This document shows positions 9,075 to 17,627 of a stretch of 64,000 nucleotides of DNA, in pieces. The stretch is from a bacterium. Its GTDB lineage: Bacteria; Planctomycetota; UBA1135; GCA-002686595. How positions within the stretch are numbered: position 1 is the stretch's first letter; every line of letters starts with the position of its first letter. A program made the translations under genes and the position numbers. The DNA lies in contig JAAELL010000025.1 in the NCBI GenBank assembly GCA_024226735.1, positions 1 to 64,000 of the forward strand, read 5' to 3'. Under the pieces are notes generated by a model that worked only from the letters and a program-made list of their open reading frames with translations, was not told the origin of the DNA and did not search any database.

Positions 9075-9907
9075 CTTCCCGCACGCTCCTTCCATTGCCG
9101 GTGCAGCTCGAGCGCCTGCGCCGCGCGCGCGTCGTCGCCGAGCCGCGTGTGCACGCGGCTCAGCTTGAACCAGGCCTCGTAGTTGGCCGGATTGAGGTTG
9201 AGACTGCGCTCGAGGCCGGCCTTCGCGGCGTCGAGGTCGTTTGCGAGGAGAGCGAGCTCGGCGAGCCGGGCGTGGGCCTTCGCCTCGTCGCGCTTCAGCT
9301 GGCGCAGGGTCGACTCGCTCGCTCCGGCGCGTAGCTCCTCGATCAGCACCAGGCTCGCACGCAGCTCGCGCTCGGCGTCTTCCGCGCGCCCCTGTTCGAG
9401 CGCGATCAAGCCCAGCGCGTAGCGCGCGTCGCGCTCGGTCGGGTCGAACTCGAGCATCGCCTCCATCGCGGCACGCGCCCCGTCGACCTCGCCGAGGTAC
9501 CACAGGCACCATCCGTAGAGATAGAAAACGACGTGCGCGCGGTCGAACGTCGGTCCCTTGGCAAGCACGGCCTCGAAGTGCGGGCGCGCCTGGGCGTAGC
9601 GCTTCTGCTTGTGGTGGCAGTAGGCGAGCAGGAAGCGTGCCCGACCGGCGCCGGGCTGCGCGCGCTGGACTCCCTCCAACACCGCGAGCGCTGCCTCGTA
9701 GCTCCCCGCGGAGACGAGCTGCTCGGCTCGCTGCGTCCCCTCGGCCGCCGTGCCCTGCGCGGCGGCCGGCGGGTCGCGGAAGCGCGCGCGGGCGTCCTGC
9801 ACGAGGTCGGCCGCCGTCTGTTCGACTGGGGTCGGTGCGCTGGCTCGCTCCGCGTCCGTGCACGCGAATACGAGTCCCAGCGCAAGAGCCTGGACGAGCA
9901 GGAACAT
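9071..9907 (-). CDS. TPR lipoprotein, partner of the FG-GAP/UnbV protein
   Basis: 278 residues. The start at 9907 gives a lipoprotein-type signal (MFLLVQALALGLVFAC, Cys 16). Residues about 55-265 form a series of TPR helices (YEAALAVLEGVQRAQPG, GRARFLLAYCHHKQKRYAQA, AAKAGLERSLNLNPANYEAW). Its stop overlaps the GTG of 7428-9074 by four bases, which suggests translational coupling. The start is 51 bp from the start of the divergent PQQ gene at 9959. TPR proteins normally serve as scaffolds, so a protein partner is likely, perhaps the FG-GAP protein; this is inference. Confidence 0.85.
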   Translation of the reverse strand: MFLLVQALALGLVFACTDAERASAPTPVEQTAADLVQDARARFRDPPAAAQGTAAEGTQRAEQLVSAGSYEAALAVLEGVQRAQPGAGRARFLLAYCHHKQKRYAQARPHFEAVLAKGPTFDRAHVVFYLYGWCLWYLGEVDGARAAMEAMLEFDPTERDARYALGLIALEQGRAEDAERELRASLVLIEELRAGASESTLRQLKRDEAKAHARLAELALLANDLDAAKAGLERSLNLNPANYEAWFKLSRVHTRLGDDARAAQALELHRQWKERAGR

Positions 9908-9958
9908 AGTCTCGGGTACCGATCGCAGCACGGAGTCGAAGGAGTATACGCTCGAGCC

Positions 9959-11257
9959 ATGATCGCAGTCCTCTTGACCCTGATGGTCGCGCAAGACGCG
10001 ACGGGGGAACACGCCTGGGGCCAGTGGCGCGGGCCGCTCGCCACCGGCGTCGCGCCGCACGCCGATCCGCCGCTCGAGTGGAGCGAAGAGAAGAACGTGC
10101 GCTGGAAGACGGCGCTGCCGGGCGAGGGCCACTCGACCCCGATCGTGTGGGGCGAACGCGTCTACGTCACGACGGCGATCCCGTTCGGCGATCCCGTCGA
10201 ACCGGCACCCGAGACCGCGCCGGGCGGCCACGACAACGCTCCGGTGACGCACCACCAGCGCTTCTCGGTCCTCGCGATCGAGCGCAAGGACGGCAAAACC
10301 GCGTGGCAGACGGACCTCTTCGAGACGCTGCCCCACGAGCGCGCGCACAATACGGCCGGGTTCGCTTCGGGCTCGCCGGTGACGAACGGGGAGCACGTCT
10401 GGGCGTTCTTCGGCTCGCGCGGCCTGTACTGCGTCGACACGGACGGCAAGCTCGTATGGGAGAAGCAGCTCGGCCACATGAGCGTCAAGCACGCCCACGG
10501 TGAGGCCAGCTCCCCCCTGCTCTTCCTGGACACGCTCGTCGTCAACTGGGACCACGAGGGCGACTCGTTCGTCTTCGCGTTCGACGCCAAGACCGGCAAG
10601 GAGCGCTGGCACAAGGCGCGCGACGAGGGAACGTCGTGGGCGACGCCGATCGGCCTAGAGCACGACGAGCGGCCACAGGTCGTCGTCAGCGGCTCGAACC
10701 GCCTCCGCTCGTACGACCTGAAGACGGGCGCGGTGATCTGGGAGTGCGGCGGGCTCTCGCACAACGTCGTCGCGTCCCCCGTCACCGCCGACGGCATGGT
10801 GTTCGCCGGCAGCAGCTACGACCGCCAGGCGCTGCTCGCCATCCGCCTGGCCGGGGCCAAGGGCGACTTGACGACGTCGGAGAACCTGGCTTGGATGCGG
10901 CGCAGGAGGACACCGTACGTGCCGTCTCCGCTTTTGTACGACGGGTGGCTGTACTTCCTGCACCACTACCAGAACACGCTGTCGCGCGTCGAGGCGAAGA
11001 CGGGCAAGGAGCCGAAGGGACCGTTCCGCCTGGCCGCGATCCGCAACGTGTACGCGTCACCGGTAGCAGCCGCGGGGCGGGTGTACATCACCGACCTCGA
11101 CGGCGTCACCGTCGTACTGTCGAAAGACGACGAGCCCAAAGTCCTGGCGACGAACGTGCTGGACGACGCGTTCAGCGCCTCGGCCGCGATCGTCGGCGGA
11201 GAGCTGTACCTGCGCGGACGGCGGTCTCTCTACTGCCTCGCCGCAGGAGAGCGGTAG
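9959..11257 (+). CDS. Secreted PQQ-type beta-propeller protein
   Basis: 432 residues. A short hydrophobic N-terminus (MIAVLLTLMVAQ) is followed by the G-Q-W-R-G-P motif that begins many planctomycete PQQ-like proteins. Blade motifs recur, such as AIERKDGKTAWQT, VDTDGKLVWEKQ, FDAKTGKERWHKA and YDLKTGAVIWECG, giving a seven- or eight-bladed propeller over the whole length. No residues of a true quinoprotein dehydrogenase active site are evident, so the PQQ label refers to fold only. The stop lies 18 bp from the convergent amidase stop. Probably periplasmic or surface located; function unknown. Confidence 0.88.
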   Translation: MIAVLLTLMVAQDATGEHAWGQWRGPLATGVAPHADPPLEWSEEKNVRWKTALPGEGHSTPIVWGERVYVTTAIPFGDPVEPAPETAPGGHDNAPVTHHQRFSVLAIERKDGKTAWQTDLFETLPHERAHNTAGFASGSPVTNGEHVWAFFGSRGLYCVDTDGKLVWEKQLGHMSVKHAHGEASSPLLFLDTLVVNWDHEGDSFVFAFDAKTGKERWHKARDEGTSWATPIGLEHDERPQVVVSGSNRLRSYDLKTGAVIWECGGLSHNVVASPVTADGMVFAGSSYDRQALLAIRLAGAKGDLTTSENLAWMRRRRTPYVPSPLLYDGWLYFLHHYQNTLSRVEAKTGKEPKGPFRLAAIRNVYASPVAAAGRVYITDLDGVTVVLSKDDEPKVLATNVLDDAFSASAAIVGGELYLRGRRSLYCLAAGER

Positions 11258-11275
11258 TACGGAGGAACAGTACGG

Positions 11276-12340
11276 CTACGGGTCGATCCGAAACGCCAGT
11301 CCCCCAGTCAGCCCGACGTTGTTCGGCGCCGCGAAGCCCGGATCCCGGAACCAGTACTGCCCGTAGATGACCGTCCCCGGCGCCAGGAACGTGTCCGCCA
11401 TCACCTGCTGCGAGAAGAAGTAGTTGAACGTCCCCAGGCATCCGCTCCCACCCGAGTTCTGCACCGGCGTGCGCACGAGCGGTACGTCGACGCACAGCGT
11501 GCCGCCGAAGAACGGTTGGTTGTTCGGGCCGAAGGCCCAGATGAAGATGCCGAACTGATTCGCCATCACCGTGTGGGCGGTGACGTGGAAGTCGTCCAGG
11601 CCCGTCAAGGTCGGGTTGCCGAGGTGCGTGATGACCGGAACGCAGCCGCCCGAGGTCACCTTCGGGACGCAGTACTGCGTCGGCGGTCCCGAAAAACCGG
11701 GCTCGTAGGGGGCGAGCCCGTAGTGGCGCTGGATCCCGAACAGATGCGCGAGCGCGATCTCCTGACGGGCATCCGGGTCGCTGATGAGCTGAATGTCGAT
11801 CGGGCTCGTGATGAAGCCGACCTCGCTCAGCGTCGCAGGCATGCTCGTGTTCACGAGGACGTAGAAGTTGGCGGTCTTCGTGCCACGGTCGGTCAGGCCC
11901 CACGCCGCGATCATCTCGGAGTGGATCTCGTTGCGCAGCGCCGCCGACGTCGTCCCCTCCTGGAACGAGTAGGTCTCCGTGCCGTTCGCGGCCGGATCCG
12001 AGAACGCGTTGCAGTGGATCGAGACGAAGCGCTCGGCTGGCCAACTGTTGGCGAGCGCGACGCGCTGCTGCAGAGACACGGTCGCGTCGGTCGTGCGCGT
12101 CATCAGCACCTCCCACTCACCGCCACCGAAGGTGTCGGCCGTGTCGGCCACCAACAGATCGCGGAGCCGCAGGGCGATGTCGAGGTTCATCTCCTTCTCG
12201 AGGAACCCGAACCCGCTCGCCCCATTGTCCGACCCGCCGTGGCCGGGGTCGATGCAGATCCGAATGCCGCCGGCCGCGGCCGGCGTGGCGCAGAGCGCCG
12301 CGATGCAACTCGTGCTGAACGCGTTCGACAACCAACTCAT
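11276..12340 (-). CDS. N-acetylmuramoyl-L-alanine amidase (Amidase_3) with distant module-B tail
   Basis: 354 residues with a signal peptide (about residues 1-23). Residues about 25-225 are an Amidase_3 domain: zinc ligands H34 (I-D-P-G-H-G-G), E50 (L-E-K-E-M-N) and H109 (S-I-H-C-N-A), and catalytic E173 (L-S-E-V-G-F). It should cleave the bond between MurNAc and L-Ala in peptidoglycan outside the inner membrane. The last about 130 residues (Y-C-V-P, A-N-Q-F-G-I-F, G-G-T-L-C-V, Q-Y-W-F-R-D-P-G) look like a diverged module B. The start lies 46 bp from a large inverted repeat shared with the divergent PQQ gene. Confidence 0.9.
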   Translation of the reverse strand: MSWLSNAFSTSCIAALCATPAAAGGIRICIDPGHGGSDNGASGFGFLEKEMNLDIALRLRDLLVADTADTFGGGEWEVLMTRTTDATVSLQQRVALANSWPAERFVSIHCNAFSDPAANGTETYSFQEGTTSAALRNEIHSEMIAAWGLTDRGTKTANFYVLVNTSMPATLSEVGFITSPIDIQLISDPDARQEIALAHLFGIQRHYGLAPYEPGFSGPPTQYCVPKVTSGGCVPVITHLGNPTLTGLDDFHVTAHTVMANQFGIFIWAFGPNNQPFFGGTLCVDVPLVRTPVQNSGGSGCLGTFNYFFSQQVMADTFLAPGTVIYGQYWFRDPGFAAPNNVGLTGGLAFRIDP

Positions 12341-12385
12341 ACGAGCACGATAACCGATTCGGCGCGATCGGAGCGGAGCTGCGCC

Positions 12386-12554
12386 AACCCGGATCCAACA
12401 CCAGCATCGCGCGAGACGGCCGCAACTGATTGCTGGTGGTGCCCCTGGTGCGCGGGGCGCATCTTTCGGCGCAGGCGGGTCTCTGTGGTACGAGAGACGC
12501 CGTCCAGCAATCAGTTGCGGCCGTCTCGCGTGATGCTGGTGTTGGATCCGGGTT
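12386..12554. repeat. 51-bp inverted repeat with 67-bp spacer between divergent genes
   Basis: The left arm 12386-12436 and right arm 12504-12554 are reverse complements with a single mismatch (G/A) over 51 bases; the arms begin AACCCGGATCCAACACC. The spacer 12437-12503 itself contains a short hairpin (TCTCTGTGGTACGAGAGA). The repeat occupies most of the 225-bp gap between the starts of 11276-12340 and 12566-14008, ending 12 bp before the ATG of the latter. It could be a non-autonomous mobile element or a regulatory cruciform. Its arms do not match those of the element at 5365-5548. Confidence 0.85.
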
Positions 12555-12565
12555 ACGGTCTGTCC

Positions 12566-14008
12566 ATGCGACGCAACGCCCAGGCCCTCGCCCTCGTTCT
12601 CCTCCTCCCCACCGGCGACGAATGGAGCCGCTTTCGCGGCCCGGGAGGCCAAGGTGTCGCCGCGGGCGAACACGCCTACCCGGCGGTTCTCGACAAGGAG
12701 AAGGCGCGCTTCGCGACGCCGGTGCCGGCAGGGCACTCGTCGCCGTGCGTGTGGGGCGACAAGATCTTCCTGACGGGGCACGAGGACGAGCACTTCGCGA
12801 CGCTCTGTATCGACCGTGAGGATGGTTCCGTCCTGTGGAAGAAGACCGTGCCCGCGAAGGCGCTCGAGCGCTTTCACGACGTCAACAGCCCCGCGTCGCC
12901 GAGTCCGACGACCGACGGCACGCGCGTCTTCGCCTACTTCGGTTCGTTCGGCCTCGTGTGTTACGACTTCGCCGGGGAAGAGCTCTGGCGCCGCGCGCTG
13001 CCCCTGCCCAAGAACGCGTTCGGCACCGCCGCGTCGCCAATCCTCGCCGGCGACCGACTCGTGCTGAACCGCGACACGAACGACGACTCGTTCCTGCTCG
13101 CCCTCGAGCCGGCGACCGGTGAGACGATCTGGAAGGTCGACCGCACCGGGTTCCCCTCCGGTTGGTCGACGCCGGTCGCCTGGAAACGCGGCGACGTCCA
13201 CGAGCTGCTCGTCTACGGCGCCTTCCACCTCACGGCCTACGACCTCGCCGACGGAACGGAGCGCTGGTCGGTGCCTGGGCTGGCCGACGAGCCGTGCACG
13301 ACACCGATCACCGGCGATGGCCTGGTCTACGTCACTTCCTACAACATGCGCACGAGCCCCGAAGTGATCGGGCTGCCCGATTGGGAGGCGCTCGTACGTG
13401 ACTACGACGAGGACAAGAACGGCACGCTGAGCCGCGACGAGGCCGCGGCGAACGACAGCATCCTCTCGCGCTCCGACGCCGACGGCGAGGGCGACCACCC
13501 ACTACGCATCTTCTGGCGCTTCCTCGACGGGGACAAGAACGGCGAGCTCGACGAGGCCGAATGGCAAAAGATGTCGCGCTGGCTGGGCACGTTCGAGCAC
13601 GCCAATGCGCTGGTAGCCATACGGCCGGGCGATGGCGAAAAGGACGCGGAGATCGTATGGCAGGAGCCGCGCGGCGTCCCCGAATGCCCGTCTCCGGTCC
13701 TGTACGACGGCCGCGTCTACATGGTCAAGAATGGCGGCCTCGCCTCGTGCGTCGACGCCGCAACGGGCCAGGTCAAGTTCCGCGCACGCACAGGCGCACG
13801 CGGGCCCGCGTACGCTTCGCTCGTCGCGGCCGACGGCAAGATCTACTCCGCGTCCGCGCGCGGCGTCGTCACCGTCCTCGAGGCCGGCGACGAGCTGAAG
13901 GTACTCGCCCGCAACGAGCTCGAGGAGCGGATCATGGCGACACCGGCGCTCGTGGCGGGAACGGTCTACGTGCGCACCGCGGAGCACCTGTACGCGTTCG
14001 CGCAGTAG
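12566..14008 (+). CDS. Secreted PQQ-type beta-propeller protein with inserted EF-hand pair
   Basis: 480 residues. A short signal-like N-terminus (MRRNAQALALVLLLPTGDEW) leads into S-R-F-R-G-P-G-G-Q-G, the usual start of these propellers, and blade motifs such as IDREDGSVLWKKT, YDLADGTERWSV and VDAATGQVKFRA follow. Between blades, at about residues 277-290 and 320-333, are two EF-hand loops (D-Y-D-E-D-K-N-G-T-L and L-D-G-D-K-N-G-E-L), so the propeller probably binds calcium there. The start lies just after the large inverted repeat. It is the best match in the window to 9959-11257 in architecture apart from the EF-hand insertion. Confidence 0.88.
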   Translation: MRRNAQALALVLLLPTGDEWSRFRGPGGQGVAAGEHAYPAVLDKEKARFATPVPAGHSSPCVWGDKIFLTGHEDEHFATLCIDREDGSVLWKKTVPAKALERFHDVNSPASPSPTTDGTRVFAYFGSFGLVCYDFAGEELWRRALPLPKNAFGTAASPILAGDRLVLNRDTNDDSFLLALEPATGETIWKVDRTGFPSGWSTPVAWKRGDVHELLVYGAFHLTAYDLADGTERWSVPGLADEPCTTPITGDGLVYVTSYNMRTSPEVIGLPDWEALVRDYDEDKNGTLSRDEAAANDSILSRSDADGEGDHPLRIFWRFLDGDKNGELDEAEWQKMSRWLGTFEHANALVAIRPGDGEKDAEIVWQEPRGVPECPSPVLYDGRVYMVKNGGLASCVDAATGQVKFRARTGARGPAYASLVAADGKIYSASARGVVTVLEAGDELKVLARNELEERIMATPALVAGTVYVRTAEHLYAFAQ

Positions 14009-14035
14009 CGTTCGGGTAGTACCGAGCCCGAACCT

Positions 14036-17000
14036 TCAGTCCCCGTAGACGCGGATGCCGCCGCCGTAGTCGTTGACCAGCAGCTTATCGGTGTCCTGCC
14101 GCACGTGCAGCGAGACCGGGTAGTCCGGCGTCTGGAAGCGGTTGATCTCGGTCAGCGGAGTCTGCGACAACGGGTCGAACTCGAGCACGATCACGCCGAC
14201 GCGGCGAGTCGCCACGTACAGGTTGGCCGTATCTCCTCCGCGGTAGTCGGCGGCGACGTCGAACACGTTCGTCTGCAGGTCGTCGATCGTGCTGGGCGGC
14301 GCCGTCCAGCTCGCGCGTAGGAACTGGCTGCTCAGCCGACCGTCGACCGGGTGGCTGGGGTCGCTCGGAACTACGTCGAGGATGTCGGTGATCGTGTACA
14401 CGTACACGTGCCCGGCGAAGTCGACGCAGACCAGGAAGACCTGCTCCGAGCCGCCGACGCTCATGCGCAGCGGGACGACCTTCCAGATGTTCGTGTCGGG
14501 GTCCGGTGCGATGATCTTGCGCAGCGGCGAGTTGCCCCCCACGTCGTCCGACGTCCCCATGACGTTGTCGAGGCCCGGGTCGGTGACCGAGAGCGGCCAG
14601 TAGTCGCCGCCGTGCGCGGCGCTTGGGCCGATCTCCCAGAACTGCACGAAGCCGTGCGAGTAGCTCTGGTCCCAGAGGCTCCCTGCGTCGGGCTGCCAAG
14701 CCGGGTTCCCGTAGCCCGGATCGGTGTAGATGTCCCAATCGGGGTTGGAGTAGATGTGACCACAAGGCACGGCGAGCACCCAGCGCCCGAAGTCGTTCGT
14801 CCCCGGTGCCTGGACCTCGATCACGCGCGGCGCCCACGTGAACGCAACCGACGTGTCGTCCGAGTTGCCGCCGAGCGTCGCCTGCCAGAAGCTGCGCAGC
14901 GTGCTGTCGCCTCGCGGCATGTTGTTGTACTCGGGGTGCGTCACGAGCCCCTGGGTCTGCGCGAACCCGCTATCGAAGTGCAGGTCGCGTCCGTTCCCCT
15001 GGGTCTGCGCGTGCGCCATCATCTCGTCGCGGTCGATGACCGTCAGCCCCTGCGCGGTGCGGATGTGCGTGCCGAACGCGAGGCGCTCGGACCGACCCGC
15101 TTGATCGAGGAACAGGTCGAAGCGCGGGTTGACGTGCGCGTTCATGTACCAGATGAAGCCCAGGTTGCCGAAGCCGTCGCGCGGCGGCGTGAAGTACCAC
15201 CAGCGCTCGCGCACCGGCGAGTTCACGTAGCCGTCGAGGCCCGGGATCCTCATCTCCATCAGCTGCCAGCGGATCTGCGTCCAGAACGGAGGCGTCCCCT
15301 CGTTGTAGTTGCGGTTCGAGCCGCTGCAGAAGATCCAGTGCCGGTCGAACGCCTGCCCCGGCTCCTGCCACTGCGAGCCGTTGTCGAAGAAGAAGCCCCC
15401 CGGACCCCGCTCGTCGACGCGCGGAAAGCCGCTCGTCGGCTGGTAGTGGCGCTTGATGTCGCTGCCGTTCAGCGCGAGGAAGCCGTCCTTGGGAACGGCG
15501 CCGTCGTTGTCGCCGGTGAAGATGACGTCGCGGTCGAGCATGCTCGTCCCGATCGGGAACGAGTGCCGGCCGGCGGAGTGCGAGATCGAGCGTGAAAACT
15601 GCCGCGTCGAGGGTCCGTTCGCTTCCGCGCGCGCCAGCACGAGGCCGACGCCGTTGCGCGACAGGGGACCCTCGTCCCAGGGCTCGATGCGCCCGGTGTG
15701 GAAGAACTTGACGCGTTCGGAGTCGCCTTGCTCGGACGGCACGTGGAGCGTGCTACCGCCCGACCCGATCACGCCGGTGCTGTTGGGGCTGGAGCCGTAG
15801 TTGGCCTGGATCTTGTACCAGTACGCCCGCTGCTTCGAGGGGATGCGGCCGATCCCGCCGCCCCACTCGAGGTGCGAGTTGAAGACGTGCCCCTCGTTGG
15901 TGAAGATCGCGAAGTCCTTGACGTAGTTGATCCACGACGTCGTCACGATCACGTACGGCCCTCGTTGCGGATGCTGCGCGATCTTGATCTCGCGCGCGCA
16001 CGAGGCGACGGTGCCGCTCGGTTCGCCCTTCACGACCTTCTGCGCGAGCGTCCCCCACTGCTGCACGTAGTCGAGCTCGAAGCCCTCGTGGTGCAGGATC
16101 GGCGTGTCGTGATCGAAGTTGCTCGTGCCGAGGTCGAAGACGACCCAGAATAGGTGGTCGACCGCGGCGTAGAGGTGATGCACGGGTTGGCCCTGCTGGG
16201 TGAGACCGCGGAACACCGCGACGTCCGAGAACGTCGGATACTCCTCGCGCATGATGTCGTCGGGCGTCGTGTACCGGCGCGCCTCTTCAATCACCAGGTT
16301 GCCGTAGAGCTCGCGGCTCTTGTTCGCAGGGATCCCGCCGCCGCCTTCGTAGTAGCTGCCGGTCCCGAAGATCGGGCCCCAGCGCAGGACGGCGTTCGGG
16401 CCGGGGCCAGACAGGCTGACCTTCGCGAGCCCGTTCGAACCCATCGCGACGAAGGCGTCCGCGGATTCCTGGCCCGGGGTCGTCGCCACGGTATCGATGT
16501 CCATCGACAGCGCGACGCTGTGGCTCAACGAGCGGGCGCTCGGAGGCGGCGGCAGCGTGTCGTGCTGCCCGAGCGTCACCTCGATCGTCGCCGCGAGCTC
16601 GTTGCCGAGCTCGTTGTTCGCGTTTGCCGGATCCGCGACTGCCCGGACGTCCGACATGCGGTAGAGGCGCAGCTTCGAGTCTTCCTTCTCGGCGAAGAGC
16701 GCCACGAGGTAGTCGACTCCGGCAACCGTCGTCAGGCCGACGTCACAGCACCAGCGGACGTTGTCCTGCACCGACGGGTTCAGAGCGTTCGACGCATCGT
16801 CGATCCGCCACGCCTTGTTCTGGACACCGAGCGCGACGTCCGCCTCCATGATCCACAAACCGTCGCGACCGCCGGCGAGGTAGAACAAGTTGCGAACGTT
16901 GCCGGGTGTGTTCGGACCGGGTGAAGCGTCCGCCGCCGGGTCGAGCATCATGCGCGACACGGTGATCGCCGACTCACCGATCACGGCACGCTTCTCGCCG

Positions 17001-17299
17001 TCGACGCGGTGCATGCGGCGACGGTCGTGCGGACCACTCTGTTTGTTCGTGCGCAGGAAGACGACCGTCGAACCCTCGCTCTGGAAGAGCCAGCGCGCGT
17101 CCGCCGAGCTCGTCATGCCGCCCATCCGAGACGCACCGCGCACCGCGCGCTGGTCGGTCATGACCGGAAGCGTGACCGACGGAGCACTGCTGGTCGCCTG
17201 CGCGGGCGACACAAGCGGTCGGGTGGACACGCTCTGCCGGGCGGATGCGTGGACCGCCAGGGGGAGCGTGAGACAGACGACAAAAGCGCTTCGGAACAT
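14036..17299 (-). CDS. Large secreted protein of unknown function
   Basis: 1087 residues. ATG at 17299 is chosen; a TTG two codons earlier is also possible. The signal peptide is MFRSAFVVCLTLPLAVHASA. The rest is rich in strands, aromatic residues and G-x-D turns, with segments such as LYVATRRVGVIVLEFDP and YPVSLHVRQDTDKLLVNDYG near the C-terminus that resemble LVIVD-type propeller repeats. Cys residues are few. I recognise no enzyme motif. Its stop is 27 bp from the convergent PQQ gene's stop. Probably an extracellular beta-propeller; the family is not recognised. Confidence 0.8.
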   Translation of the reverse strand: MFRSAFVVCLTLPLAVHASARQSVSTRPLVSPAQATSSAPSVTLPVMTDQRAVRGASRMGGMTSSADARWLFQSEGSTVVFLRTNKQSGPHDRRRMHRVDGEKRAVIGESAITVSRMMLDPAADASPGPNTPGNVRNLFYLAGGRDGLWIMEADVALGVQNKAWRIDDASNALNPSVQDNVRWCCDVGLTTVAGVDYLVALFAEKEDSKLRLYRMSDVRAVADPANANNELGNELAATIEVTLGQHDTLPPPPSARSLSHSVALSMDIDTVATTPGQESADAFVAMGSNGLAKVSLSGPGPNAVLRWGPIFGTGSYYEGGGGIPANKSRELYGNLVIEEARRYTTPDDIMREEYPTFSDVAVFRGLTQQGQPVHHLYAAVDHLFWVVFDLGTSNFDHDTPILHHEGFELDYVQQWGTLAQKVVKGEPSGTVASCAREIKIAQHPQRGPYVIVTTSWINYVKDFAIFTNEGHVFNSHLEWGGGIGRIPSKQRAYWYKIQANYGSSPNSTGVIGSGGSTLHVPSEQGDSERVKFFHTGRIEPWDEGPLSRNGVGLVLARAEANGPSTRQFSRSISHSAGRHSFPIGTSMLDRDVIFTGDNDGAVPKDGFLALNGSDIKRHYQPTSGFPRVDERGPGGFFFDNGSQWQEPGQAFDRHWIFCSGSNRNYNEGTPPFWTQIRWQLMEMRIPGLDGYVNSPVRERWWYFTPPRDGFGNLGFIWYMNAHVNPRFDLFLDQAGRSERLAFGTHIRTAQGLTVIDRDEMMAHAQTQGNGRDLHFDSGFAQTQGLVTHPEYNNMPRGDSTLRSFWQATLGGNSDDTSVAFTWAPRVIEVQAPGTNDFGRWVLAVPCGHIYSNPDWDIYTDPGYGNPAWQPDAGSLWDQSYSHGFVQFWEIGPSAAHGGDYWPLSVTDPGLDNVMGTSDDVGGNSPLRKIIAPDPDTNIWKVVPLRMSVGGSEQVFLVCVDFAGHVYVYTITDILDVVPSDPSHPVDGRLSSQFLRASWTAPPSTIDDLQTNVFDVAADYRGGDTANLYVATRRVGVIVLEFDPLSQTPLTEINRFQTPDYPVSLHVRQDTDKLLVNDYGGGIRVYGD

Positions 17300-17627
17300 G
17301 GTCAATCATCCAATCCGTGTGAGATCGGCAACGGGACTCTTCAGTCTAGGCTTGCGTGGCGCCCGGCGCCTTCGGTGATCGCCTCTTGGGACACGAATCA
17401 CCTTTCGGAACCCCTAGAGGACGCACCATCGGGTGCCCGGGTTCCACCCTGAGCCGCGGGCGGTGCCTCGTGTGCCTCGCCCCTGACCTGTCACAGGCCT
17501 TCGGAACGCCGACGGATTCTCGGGATTCCGTCGCGGGTGACCGAGGAGACACAAAGCGGCGGCCCCACACTCCTCTCGAGCACGGGGCCGCCGGACGTTG
17601 GGGGCCGTGCCCCCATTCCAAGCGCAG
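17300..17627. other. Intergenic region without a gene
   Basis: About 330 bp between two minus-strand genes. It holds the hairpin at 17557-17593 and, near 17300-17340, the presumed leader of 14036-17299 (GGATTGGATGATTGACC before the ATG). No coding frame in it has protein-like composition, and I see no clear promoter hexamers. Confidence 0.5.
17557..17593 (-). terminator. Hairpin behind the C39-like gene
   Basis: CGGCGGCCCC pairs perfectly with GGGGCCGCCG around a 17-base loop, 35 bp downstream of the stop of 17628-19751 on the minus strand. No T run follows. Confidence 0.5.

Noticed and set aside
9959-11257. PQQ-dependent alcohol dehydrogenase
   Set aside because: Too short and without the quinoprotein Cys-Cys or catalytic Asp pattern; only the propeller fold is supported.
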